Shown here: in pieces, positions 1 through 7,888 of the stretch | Position numbering within the stretch: position 1 is the stretch's first letter | How the letters are laid out: each line of letters starts with the position of its first letter | Source of the DNA: CAZIVE01 sp964542435 | GTDB lineage: Bacteria; Bacteroidota; Bacteroidia; Bacteroidales; Tannerellaceae | Direction: 5' to 3' | Length of the DNA stretch: 17,827 bases | Assembly (NCBI GenBank): GCA_964542435.1 | Contig: CAZIVE010000055.1 | Span: forward strand, 1 to 17,827 | The notes under the pieces: model-generated | Database searches by the model: none | What the model saw: only the letters and a program-made list of their open reading frames with translations | Told to the model about the DNA's origin: nothing | Program-made: the position numbers and the translations under genes

Positions 1-113
1 CGACATTCCGCCGTCTTCATCGTTTTTCCCGTCATCGCGAAAAAGTGACTGGCCTACGCGAAAAAAAGAAGATCTCTGCAGAACCATAAAAGCCGAATAT
101 ACGATAGTGATAG

Positions 114-143
114 TTGTCGTTCCGGATAATCTTCGTAACTTTG
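114..143 (+). promoter_or_regulatory. Bacteroidetes-type promoter of the CotH-domain gene
   Basis: TAACTTTG at 136-143 matches the Bacteroidetes -7 consensus TAnnTTTG. A TTG at 114-116 lies 19 bases upstream, where the -33 element is expected. Transcription would start near 150, just ahead of the ATG at 165. This decides the gene start: the in-frame TTG at 114 is inside the promoter and cannot be the initiation codon. Seen by eye only; no transcript data. Confidence 0.6.
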
Positions 144-164
144 AGGATGTTAAATCAATATGAA

Positions 165-2138
165 ATGAAAGCCATAAAAGCCCTTATCCTTTTCATCATC
201 GTATCAGTCACGCCGCTTTTGGTACAGGCGCAGACTCCCGAGTTGAAAGGCGATGTCATCGGTTCCACCTATTCGGCCGATTACAGCGTCAGTGGTGGAG
301 TGTCATCCACAACGGTCAACACGAAGAATCTTGTCTTCGACAACGACCTCAACACCTTCTTTGCTGCTTACGACAGAAGCGGCGGTTGGGTAGGATTGGA
401 TCTCGGTACGACGCATGTGATCAAGAGTGTCTCGTTTGCCCCTCGTGCAGGATATGCAAGCCGGATGCTTTTGGGTGTCATCGAAGGAGCCAACAAGGCT
501 GATTTCGGAGATGCTATTCCTTTATATATAATCAAGCAGACGCCGGAATCGGCAAAAATGACCACCGTTGAGGTTTCGTGCAGTCGTGCTTTTCGTTATG
601 TCCGTTATGTCGGTCCCAATGATGTTCGCTGTAATATTGCCGAACTGCATTTCTACGGTGAAGAGGGATCGGGCGACGACAGCCATCTCTATCAGCTGAC
701 CAACATTCCGACTGTGGTGATCCACACTGTCAATAATCAGGACATCACCAGTAAAGAGACCTACATTCAAGGCATCGTTTCCTTCATTTCGCAAAACGGA
801 GCGAAGATCTACAGCGACAGTCTCAACATCCGTGGTCGAGGCAATGCCAGCTGGGAGTTTCCGAAGAAACCCTATAAGATTAAACTGTATAATAGTCACA
901 AGCTGCTCGACTTCCCTGCAAAGGCCAAGAACTGGACGCTGGTCAATAACTGGGGCGACAAGACGCTGCTACGTAATTTGGTGGCTTTCGAGATCAGTCG
1001 CCGCTTCGGCATGGCTTATACACCGGCAGGAACAGCTGTCGATGTCATCCTCAACGGTGAATACAAGGGCTGCTATCAGCTGTGCGATCAGGTCGAGGTG
1101 CGTAAGAACCGTGTCGATATTACGGAAATGACGCCTCAGGATATTGCCTATCCAGCCATTAGCGGCGGATATATGTTGGAGGTTGACGGATATGCCTATA
1201 AGGAGAAGTCGTGGTTTGCTTCGAGCATGAAGAAAATTCCGGTCACCATCAAGACTCCCGACGAGGATGAGATCGTTCCGGAACAGACTTCTTACATCCA
1301 GAGCTATTTCAATAAGCTTGAATCTACGGTCTTTAGTTCCATTTACAACGATCCTTCCAGTGGTTATCGTAGCCTCCTCGATTTGGATACGTTCATCAAA
1401 CATCTTTTAATTGGAGAATTGACAGGCAACACGGATACCTATTGGAGCATGCACATGACCAAGGATCGCAATCAGGATAAGTTTTTTGTCGGTCCGGAAT
1501 GGGATTTCGATATTGGTTTTGACAACGATTATCGTACCTACCCGATCAATCAGAAGAGCGACTTCCTTTATCGTTCGGGCGGGTCGTGCGTGACGGGCAT
1601 GTTGGATTTTGCCAATCGCATCGTCGATTCTTCGGCTGCTGAGCAGAAGGCAATCTGGAGCGAAGCGCGAAACCATGGCGGCATCAATGCGGCGTCTCTG
1701 CTGGCTTATGTGGACAGTGTTGCAGCTGACATCAGCCAGTCGCGCGAACTGAACTTTATGCGTTGGAATATTCTGAACACCCGAGTTCACATGAATCCCA
1801 TGGTTTACGGTTCCTATGAAGGCGAACTGAACGCCCTGAAGAACTTCCTCTCTACTCGTGTCGCGTGGATGGACAAGAAGGTCGGTCTCACTGTTGAGAC
1901 AGCCAATGAGTCGATGGCCGCCATTCAGACCAAGATAGATGCAGTCAGCGGTGGTGTTCGTCTTTCCGAATGCACTTCGGGTGATCGTATCGTTGTTTAT
2001 AATCTCTTGGGGCAGATGATGACGACCACGAAACTGAACGGAGCCGATCTGTTCATTCCGCTGTCACGAGGCATTTATTTCATTGTTCTTCATCAGGCTG
2101 ATGGAAAGATCGCGTCGAAGAAGGTGAGCATCCGATAA
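165..2138 (+). CDS. Secreted discoidin-like / CotH kinase-like protein with T9SS-type tail
   Basis: A 657-residue exported protein. It begins with a signal peptide (MKAIKALILFIIV..., likely cleaved after VQAQ). Residues about 35-170 resemble an F5/8 type C (discoidin) carbohydrate-binding domain. The CotH domain starts near residue 200 and carries RGRGNASWEFPKKPYKIK from residue 223. Further on it has the family's acidic WDFDIGFDND segment, which by family knowledge holds the metal-binding aspartates of an atypical protein kinase. The last ~50 residues (VVYNLLGQMM...GIYFIVLHQADGK...KKVSI) look like a type A T9SS C-terminal sorting domain, so the product is probably moved to the cell surface. 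Characterised CotH proteins phosphorylate spore-coat proteins; the substrate here is unknown, and adhesion or surface polysaccharide work is only an inference. The radical SAM gene starts 18 bases downstream and may be co-transcribed. Confidence 0.85.
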   Translation: MKAIKALILFIIVSVTPLLVQAQTPELKGDVIGSTYSADYSVSGGVSSTTVNTKNLVFDNDLNTFFAAYDRSGGWVGLDLGTTHVIKSVSFAPRAGYASRMLLGVIEGANKADFGDAIPLYIIKQTPESAKMTTVEVSCSRAFRYVRYVGPNDVRCNIAELHFYGEEGSGDDSHLYQLTNIPTVVIHTVNNQDITSKETYIQGIVSFISQNGAKIYSDSLNIRGRGNASWEFPKKPYKIKLYNSHKLLDFPAKAKNWTLVNNWGDKTLLRNLVAFEISRRFGMAYTPAGTAVDVILNGEYKGCYQLCDQVEVRKNRVDITEMTPQDIAYPAISGGYMLEVDGYAYKEKSWFASSMKKIPVTIKTPDEDEIVPEQTSYIQSYFNKLESTVFSSIYNDPSSGYRSLLDLDTFIKHLLIGELTGNTDTYWSMHMTKDRNQDKFFVGPEWDFDIGFDNDYRTYPINQKSDFLYRSGGSCVTGMLDFANRIVDSSAAEQKAIWSEARNHGGINAASLLAYVDSVAADISQSRELNFMRWNILNTRVHMNPMVYGSYEGELNALKNFLSTRVAWMDKKVGLTVETANESMAAIQTKIDAVSGGVRLSECTSGDRIVVYNLLGQMMTTTKLNGADLFIPLSRGIYFIVLHQADGKIASKKVSIR

Positions 2139-2156
2139 TAGGAATTGGGGAAAGAT

Positions 2157-3086
2157 ATGTCTGAAGGGAAGCGATACAACGACTTTACCGATTATCTCCG
2201 CGGGCGCTTTCCCGGAAAGCTCTTGAAGATTCCGGTGGATGCCGGCTGCACCTGTCCCAATCGCGACGGAACGAAAGGCCGTGGCGGTTGCACCTATTGT
2301 AGCAATCGCACCTTCACGCCGGCATACTGCCATGCGGAGAACAGCATCACGCAACAGCTTACCGACGGCATCCGTTTCTTCTCCTATAAATATCCTTCCA
2401 CACATTATCTGGCCTATTTCCAAAGTTTCACCAATACGTATGGCGACGCGACGCATCTCATTTCGATGTATGAAGAGGCGTTGCAGGTGGAAGGCGTGGA
2501 AGGTGTGATCGTCGGGACGCGCCCTGATTGCATGCCGGATGAACTGCTGCATTATTTTTCCAATCTTGCTCGCAGAAGCTTCGTCATGCTTGAATACGGT
2601 GTGGAGAGCACGCTCGACAAGACACTGGAGCGGATTCACAGAGGCCACGACTGGACGTGTTCTGCAGAGACGATCCGCAGGACAGCTGAAGCCGGGGTTT
2701 GTTGCGGAGCACATCTGATCCTTGGTCTGCCGGGCGAGAATCGTGAGGAGATGCTGCATCATGCCGATTTGCTTTCGGAGCTTCCGCTTACTTCGCTCAA
2801 GCTTCATCAGCTTCAGATCGTTCGCGGCACCGTCATGGCGCATGAATATGCCACGCAGCCTGAGAAGTTCCATCTCTTCGAACCTGCCGAATATGCCGAT
2901 CTGGTGATTGACTTTCTCGAACATCTCGATTCGCATATTGCCATGGATCGTTTCGTCTCACTTTCGCCGGGCAAAGATCTTATCGCTCCTCGCTGGGGCA
3001 TGAAAAGCGATGCCTTTCTGAAGATCCTTGAACAAAAGATGGAGGAAAGAGAGGCTCGACAGGGTGCAGCGCGTAACGTGATTTGA
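2157..3086 (+). CDS. TIGR01212/YhcC-family radical SAM protein
   Basis: A 309-residue cytoplasmic radical SAM protein. The N-terminus has the family signature: CTCPNRDGTKGRGGCTYC, giving Cx11CxxC at C33, C45 and C48, the predicted ligands of the [4Fe-4S] cluster that cleaves S-adenosylmethionine. Downstream landmarks such as GTRPDC, EYGVES and HLILGLPGE follow the usual order of a radical SAM barrel related to Elp3/HemN-like proteins. The length is normal for the family. Its biochemical function is unsettled, so none is assigned. I chose the ATG at 2157; a TTG at 2145 would add only four residues just behind the upstream stop. No promoter is evident in the short gap, so it may share the CotH transcript. 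Downstream lies the tandem repeat array. Confidence 0.85.
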   Translation: MSEGKRYNDFTDYLRGRFPGKLLKIPVDAGCTCPNRDGTKGRGGCTYCSNRTFTPAYCHAENSITQQLTDGIRFFSYKYPSTHYLAYFQSFTNTYGDATHLISMYEEALQVEGVEGVIVGTRPDCMPDELLHYFSNLARRSFVMLEYGVESTLDKTLERIHRGHDWTCSAETIRRTAEAGVCCGAHLILGLPGENREEMLHHADLLSELPLTSLKLHQLQIVRGTVMAHEYATQPEKFHLFEPAEYADLVIDFLEHLDSHIAMDRFVSLSPGKDLIAPRWGMKSDAFLKILEQKMEEREARQGAARNVI

Positions 3087-3095
3087 ATCCCTGCG

Positions 3096-3398
3096 TCCAG
3101 GGAATGCCGTTTATCCCTCGGATTCGAACTTTTTCGTCCAGGGATTGCAATCTTAGCCCTCGGATTTGAACTTTCTCATCCAGGGATTGCAATTTTAGCC
3201 CTCGGATCGGTACTTTTTCATCCAGGGGTTGCATCTTAGCCCTCGGATTCGAACTTTTTCATCCAGGGATTGCAATCTTAGCCCTCGGATCGGTACTTTT
3301 TCATCATGAAGTTGTAATCCGAGCCCTCGTTTGGGTTTCCCTGCGTCGTGGGATTGTGATCCGACCCCTCGGACGACTTCCCAGCGTCCAGGGAATGG
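3096..3398. repeat. Degenerate 41-42-bp tandem repeat array (~7 units)
   Basis: Units start with TCCAGGGA or a variant at 3096 (41 bp), 3137 (42), 3179 (42), 3221 (41), 3262 (42), 3304 (42) and 3346 (41), with a partial copy from 3387. The inner units (3137-3303) are nearly identical. The outer ones, especially 3304 onward, are diverged, as expected for an ageing minisatellite. Units at 3137 and 3262 hold the perfect palindrome GATTGCAATC. The distal part of each unit comes in two versions, one with TTCGAAC (or TTTGAAC) and one with TCGGTAC, and these alternate over units 3137-3303, so there is an ~84-bp higher-order period. On the minus strand part of the array can be read as a 14-residue peptide repeat, but the 41-bp units break the frame, so it is unlikely to be coding. 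Function unknown. Confidence 0.9.
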
Positions 3399-3543
3399 TT
3401 ATCTGCGATCACGGATGGCCATTCCGGCATCACAGATCTGATATCTGATTGCCAAGACGACTGCTTCTGCCGGTTTAACTATTGAACCGCGATCCAATAT
3501 GCCGACTGTGTCTCTCGATATAAAGAAAAACAGTATGAGCCTG
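3399..3543. other. Intergenic remainder between repeat array and DPP IV promoter
   Basis: I find no credible gene here. A short open frame on the minus strand has no homology I recognise and no promoter. The only structure is a small inverted repeat, CGGTTT at 3471-3476 and GAACCG at 3484-3489 (6 bp with one G-T pair, 7-base loop), without a following T-run, so it is not a convincing terminator. Confidence 0.5.
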
Positions 3544-3574
3544 TTGGCAAATAGGCGAGAAACTTCTACCTTTG
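3544..3574 (+). promoter_or_regulatory. Bacteroidetes-type promoter of the DPP IV-lipA operon
   Basis: TACCTTTG at 3567-3574 matches TAnnTTTG. TTG at 3544-3546 lies 20 bases upstream at the -33 position. The inferred transcription start is near 3581, giving a leader of about 17 bases before the ATG at 3598. It would serve both the peptidase gene and lipA, which begins 5 bases after the peptidase stop. Confidence 0.65.
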
Positions 3575-3597
3575 CCTTCATCTAAAAGAAAAGAACG

Positions 3598-5772
3598 ATG
3601 AAACATACAGTAACAATGATTCTTCTTTCTGCAGCTGTGGCCTTCGGGGCATCGGCACAGAACGGAAGCAAACAGGTGACCTTAGAGGAAATCACAAGCG
3701 GTGCATTTTCACAGAAGACCAGCGTCAATGAGATGCGCTCTCTGCCCGATGGAGAGTTTTATTCCGCCATGAGTGCCGACAAATCGGCCATCGTCAGATA
3801 TTCTTATCGTACAGGCGCCGCAGTCGATACGCTGTTCAATGCAAAAAAGGCCCGCGAGTGTACTTTCAAGGATTTTGACGGATATACTATCAGCAGCACA
3901 GGTCATCACATCCTCGTTTGGCGTAAGACGCAGTCCATCTACCGCCGTTCGAAAGATATGATTGTCTATGACTTCGATGTACGACGCAATTACGTGAAGC
4001 CACTTGTTGACGAGACGACGCGTCTGATGATTCCAACCTTCTCACCCGATGGAAGAATGTGTGCGTATGTACGCGACAATAACATTTGGATCAAGAAATT
4101 CGATTACGATACAGAGGTGCAGGTGACGAAGGATGGCGAAGCCAATAAGATTCTCAACGGCATCACAGACTGGGTTTATGAGGAGGAGTTTAGCGTAACC
4201 AATATGCTGGCTTGGAGTCCCGACAGTCAGGTGCTGGCATTCCTTCGATTCGATGAGAGCGGTATTCCCGATTTCAAACTGCCTATCTTCGGCAGCGGAC
4301 TGTACCCCAGCGAATACACCTATAAATATCCTTTGGCAGGACAGAAGAATTCCGAGATCTCGCTTCGTACCTATAACGTGGAGAGCAAGGATACGAAGAC
4401 CATGAAATTGCCGCTCGACGACATCGAATACATTCCACGCATCGTCTTCACTACGCAAGCTGATCAGCTCGCCGTGATGACGCTCAATCGCAATCAGAAC
4501 CGTTTCAATATGTATTATGTCAATCCGAAGAGTGGCGTGTTCCGTCTGATCCTGAAGGAAGAGAATGAAAAATATGTCGATTCGGACTGGTTTACCTCCA
4601 TTCAATTCTCCACTACAGGCTTTACTTATGTCAGCGAACGCGACGGATATGCCCATCTCTATCTCTTTTCACCGACGGGAGTCATGCAGCGTCAGGTGAC
4701 CAAAGGCAATTGGGACGTGACACGTTTCATCGGTCTCGATCCTCTTACGGGCGCAGCCTATTACGAATCAGCCGAGGAGAGTCCGATGCGTCGGGCCGTC
4801 TATAAGATAGATGTAAAAGGAGTGAAGACGAAACTTTCCTCTGAGGTCGGGACTAACAGTGCCGAGTTCAGTGCCAATTATGCATACTTTGTTAATCGTT
4901 TCGAAAATATGAAGATTCCATCCCGTATTACAGTTAATGAAACGAAGACAGGCAAGGTATTGCGTGTGCTTGAAGACAATCAGGCTTTGACAGCCAAGCT
5001 CAAAGAATATGCTTTTCCGCAGCGGGAATTCACCACGGTTCATACTGAAGCAGCTGGCGATCTGAATGCCTGGATGCTGAAGCCCCTCGACTTCGATGCC
5101 AATAAGAAATATCCTGTCGTCATGATCCAATACAGCGGACCTAATTCGCAGCAGGTGCTCGATACCTACAGCTTCGGATGGGAAAATTACCTGACGCAGC
5201 ATGGCATCATCGTTGTCAGCGTGGACGGTCGTGGAACAGGCGCTCGCGGTGAGGCATTCCGCAAATGTACTTACGAACAGATGGGAGTCTTTGAAAGCCA
5301 AGACCAGGCTGATGCTGCTCGTGCTCTCGGAAATCTTTCCTATATCGACGGCAAACGGATTGCGATCTGGGGCTGGAGTTTCGGAGGATATAATACATTG
5401 ATGGCATTGAGCACAGGAAAAGGAGCTTTCAAATGTGGTATAGCCGTTGCTCCTCCGACGGATTGGAAATACTACGACTCTGTCTATACGGAGCGTTTCA
5501 TGCGTACTCCACAGGAAAACTTTAAAGGATACGAAGCTACTTCTCCGCTCCTTAAGGTCAACGATCTGCAGGGTAAGCTGCTGCTTGTACATGGCACTGC
5601 CGATGATAATGTCCATTTCATGCAGACCATGGAATATGCCGAAGCCCTTGTACAAGCTGGAAAACAGTTCCAGATGCAGGTTTACAAGGATCGTAACCAT
5701 AGTATTTTCGGTGGCAACACAAGATTGCATCTTTATACTCGTATGTCAGAATATCTCTTCGATAACCTTTAA
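3598..5772 (+). CDS. Dipeptidyl peptidase IV, S9 family serine peptidase
   Basis: A 724-residue exported prolyl dipeptidyl peptidase that removes X-Pro or X-Ala dipeptides from peptide N-termini, expected in the periplasm or outer membrane. It has a signal peptide (MKHTVTMILLSAAVAFGASA). A beta-propeller region follows, with DWVYEEEF at 191-198, whose E196 and E197 match the glutamates that hold the substrate amino terminus in human DPP4. The C-terminal alpha/beta hydrolase domain carries the whole triad: S594 in GWSFGGY, D669 in HGTADDNVH and H701 in DRNHSI. Length and motif order are normal, so the enzyme should be active. In Bacteroidales this class of enzyme supports growth on protein-derived peptides and host collagen fragments. 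It is first in a two-gene unit with lipA, a pairing with no obvious metabolic link. Confidence 0.95.
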   Translation: MKHTVTMILLSAAVAFGASAQNGSKQVTLEEITSGAFSQKTSVNEMRSLPDGEFYSAMSADKSAIVRYSYRTGAAVDTLFNAKKARECTFKDFDGYTISSTGHHILVWRKTQSIYRRSKDMIVYDFDVRRNYVKPLVDETTRLMIPTFSPDGRMCAYVRDNNIWIKKFDYDTEVQVTKDGEANKILNGITDWVYEEEFSVTNMLAWSPDSQVLAFLRFDESGIPDFKLPIFGSGLYPSEYTYKYPLAGQKNSEISLRTYNVESKDTKTMKLPLDDIEYIPRIVFTTQADQLAVMTLNRNQNRFNMYYVNPKSGVFRLILKEENEKYVDSDWFTSIQFSTTGFTYVSERDGYAHLYLFSPTGVMQRQVTKGNWDVTRFIGLDPLTGAAYYESAEESPMRRAVYKIDVKGVKTKLSSEVGTNSAEFSANYAYFVNRFENMKIPSRITVNETKTGKVLRVLEDNQALTAKLKEYAFPQREFTTVHTEAAGDLNAWMLKPLDFDANKKYPVVMIQYSGPNSQQVLDTYSFGWENYLTQHGIIVVSVDGRGTGARGEAFRKCTYEQMGVFESQDQADAARALGNLSYIDGKRIAIWGWSFGGYNTLMALSTGKGAFKCGIAVAPPTDWKYYDSVYTERFMRTPQENFKGYEATSPLLKVNDLQGKLLLVHGTADDNVHFMQTMEYAEALVQAGKQFQMQVYKDRNHSIFGGNTRLHLYTRMSEYLFDNL

Positions 5773-5777
5773 TAGAT

Positions 5778-6623
5778 ATGGTAGAACATCTGCGTAAGCC
5801 GGAATGGCTCAAGGTACAACTAGGTGGTGACGAACGTTTCATCCGCACCAAAGAGATTGTCGAATCACATTGTCTTCATACCATCTGTTCCAGTGGATTG
5901 TGTCCGAATCGCGGCGAGTGCTGGAGTCATGGTACAGCGACCTTCATGATCGGAGGAGAGATATGCACCCGTTCATGCCGTTTCTGCAACACCCTTTCCG
6001 GGAAACCGCTGCCGCTGGATCCCACTGAACCGACGCACGTTGCCGAGAGCATTCAACTGATGAAACTGCACCATGCCGTCATCACTTCAGTGGATCGTGA
6101 CGACTTGGACGATCTCGGAGCAGCACATTGGGTGAAGACGATTCGGGAAATACGCCGCCTCAATCCGGAGACGACCATCGAGGTGCTCGTCCCCGATTTC
6201 CAGGGAAAGTTTGATCTGCTTGATCAGATTATCAACGAGCGCCCAGAGATTATCTCTCACAATATGGAAACGGTCAGACGACTCAGTCCCGAGGTGAGAA
6301 GTGCCGCCAAGTACGACGTCAGTCTCAGTGTGCTGCAGCATATTGCGGCGAGTGGCGTGACAGCCAAGACCGGCATTATGGTAGGGTTGGGCGAGACACG
6401 AGAAGAGGTGGAAGTCTTGATGGACGACGTGCTGAAGACCGGTACTTTGGTGCTGACCATCGGTCAATATCTGCAACCCTCGCGCAAGAATATTCCGGTA
6501 GTGGAATATGTGACGCCGGAGCAGTTTGCCCAATATGGTGAGACCGCATTGAAAAAAGGATTCAGGAAGGTTGAAAGTGCTCCGCTCGTCCGTTCCTCTT
6601 ATCATGCAGAAAAGCATCTTTGA
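5778..6623 (+). CDS. lipA: Lipoyl synthase
   Basis: A 281-residue radical SAM enzyme that inserts two sulfurs into the protein-bound octanoyl chain to give the lipoyl cofactor of 2-oxoacid dehydrogenases and the glycine cleavage system. Both iron-sulfur sites are visible. The auxiliary cluster, which is consumed as sulfur donor, uses C37, C42 and C48 (CSSGLCPNRGEC). The radical SAM cluster uses C63, C67 and C70 (CTRSCRFC). The C-terminal RSSYHA motif supplies the family's conserved serine ligand. Length is typical. The start lies 5 bases after the DPP IV stop, so the two genes are almost certainly co-transcribed. No lipB or lipoate ligase gene is in the window. Confidence 0.97.
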   Translation: MVEHLRKPEWLKVQLGGDERFIRTKEIVESHCLHTICSSGLCPNRGECWSHGTATFMIGGEICTRSCRFCNTLSGKPLPLDPTEPTHVAESIQLMKLHHAVITSVDRDDLDDLGAAHWVKTIREIRRLNPETTIEVLVPDFQGKFDLLDQIINERPEIISHNMETVRRLSPEVRSAAKYDVSLSVLQHIAASGVTAKTGIMVGLGETREEVEVLMDDVLKTGTLVLTIGQYLQPSRKNIPVVEYVTPEQFAQYGETALKKGFRKVESAPLVRSSYHAEKHL

Positions 6624-6658
6624 CGATTGAACAATTGCCCCCGCGTCTTGTTATATGA

Positions 6659-7888
6659 ATGAAAAATAAAACAAGACAAATGGGAATCATTAAAAGAGGC
6701 ATAGATAATCAGGCAATGGGATTGCTCCCATTGCTGCTTTTCATGTTTCTTGACAACTTCTTTTCCTATCTTCTTTCATTTATTATAGCTGTAGCATTCT
6801 GTCTTGTTAGCATCATTTCTTATCAATTGTTGAGAAAGGACAAAATCTATCAGTTGATGCTGCTACCTTCAGCGGGAGCGTTTGCGTTGTATTCCATCTT
6901 CATGTCGCTTCAGCTCGAGGGTATGTTGCTTTTCTATTCCTCCCTGATTGTAGAAATCATGCTGGTTGTCTCTTTAGCTTGCATCAGCTTCTCACGGCGG
7001 CTTGTACTGCAACATATTCGTGATTCGAAAGAGCCAGGTTTTGCGCGAACCTACAAACGTACGGCTCTCAATGAGTTCTATTTTGTTGCACAGATCACGC
7101 AGAGTCTTTTCACACTCCATCTGTTCGCCATACTTATCTACAGTCTGCTTCCAATGGAACTGAGACATGAAGCCACGGGCAGGTTCCTTTACCGCGAAGC
7201 GGGCATTCTCATCGGCGTTGGTATGATCCTTTATGAACAAGTTCGTCTGATGATGATGAGCGGAAGTCTGAAGAAGGAGATGTGGCTGCCTGTACTCAAC
7301 GATAAAGGCCATGTCATCGGATGTATGGCGCGTTCTGTCAGCCGTACGTTACCTAAGAAATACTGTCATCCGGTGGTTCGCGTGGCTTTGGTATATAACG
7401 GAATGCTCTATTTGGTAAAGCGTAACAACAATGAATACGTATCGCCTGATACGCTCGATTATCCTTTCCGTTCCTACGTGCTTTTCCATCATAGCATTGA
7501 CGAGACCATTGTCAAATGTATCGGACCTTTGGCCGATGATAAGACCATCGTTCCTCGTTTCCTTATCCGCTATGTCATGGAGGATGAGAAGGTGAAACAC
7601 ATGGTTTCGCTTTATGTCATCTGTCTGCGCAATGAAGAGCAGTTCAACCTTTGCAAGAGAGCGGGTGGAAAACTATGGAGTGCCAAGCAGATCGAGGATG
7701 ACCTCAAATCCGGTATCTTCAGTGAATATTTCCTCAAGGAGTTTTCGTATGTGAAAAATACAATCCTTCTGGCTGAAAGCTTCTGCTGTGAGAAGTGGAC
7801 ACCTCAGAATCCGCAACATGAACAGATCGATTCCGATACTGCCGAAGGCAACCTTGCCTTGACGACGATCGGAAAATCACAGGGATGA
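6659..7888 (+). CDS. Membrane protein with degenerate C-terminal Nudix-like domain
   Basis: A 409-residue protein. The first ~200 residues hold about six hydrophobic segments, roughly 22-40, 41-58, 66-84, 89-110, 140-165 and 178-195. The rest is soluble. From residue 208, VLNDKGHVIGCMARS, then HPVVRVAL (from H237) and LYLVKRNN resemble the opening of IDI-type Nudix proteins (DxxGxxxG, HxxV, LxLxxR). The end, GGKLWSAKQIEDDLKSG, resembles a Nudix C-terminus. The catalytic box (G-x5-E-x7-REUxEE) is absent: the matching stretch around YVLFHHSIDETIVKC has no such pattern. I infer a membrane-anchored, catalytically dead Nudix fold, perhaps a nucleotide or ligand sensor. Function unknown. ATG 6659 is taken as start; ATG 6680 is possible. 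It lies 35 bases after lipA and its 3' end overlaps the convergent phosphoesterase gene by 12 bases. Confidence 0.75.
   Translation: MKNKTRQMGIIKRGIDNQAMGLLPLLLFMFLDNFFSYLLSFIIAVAFCLVSIISYQLLRKDKIYQLMLLPSAGAFALYSIFMSLQLEGMLLFYSSLIVEIMLVVSLACISFSRRLVLQHIRDSKEPGFARTYKRTALNEFYFVAQITQSLFTLHLFAILIYSLLPMELRHEATGRFLYREAGILIGVGMILYEQVRLMMMSGSLKKEMWLPVLNDKGHVIGCMARSVSRTLPKKYCHPVVRVALVYNGMLYLVKRNNNEYVSPDTLDYPFRSYVLFHHSIDETIVKCIGPLADDKTIVPRFLIRYVMEDEKVKHMVSLYVICLRNEEQFNLCKRAGGKLWSAKQIEDDLKSGIFSEYFLKEFSYVKNTILLAESFCCEKWTPQNPQHEQIDSDTAEGNLALTTIGKSQG

Noticed and set aside
1..113. End of an upstream gene or a regulatory element
   Set aside because: Two CGCGAAAAA copies near 37 and 58 are the only pattern; no supported reading frame or known motif is present.
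2064..2936. 290-codon open frame on the minus strand
   Set aside because: Antisense to the CotH-domain and radical SAM genes, both well supported; low-complexity composition typical of a shadow frame.
2980..3234. Minus-strand ORF reading into the tandem repeats, with a SLDEKV-type repeat
   Set aside because: The 41-bp units shift the frame, part of it is antisense to the radical SAM gene, and no promoter or signal peptide is seen. Kept only as a low-interest finding.
3096..3398. CRISPR array
   Set aside because: The units are contiguous and similar along their whole length, with no unique spacers between constant repeats and no cas genes nearby.
4768..5730. 320-codon open frame on the minus strand
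   Set aside because: It lies wholly inside the DPP IV gene, whose catalytic residues are intact, has no recognisable domain and no promoter.
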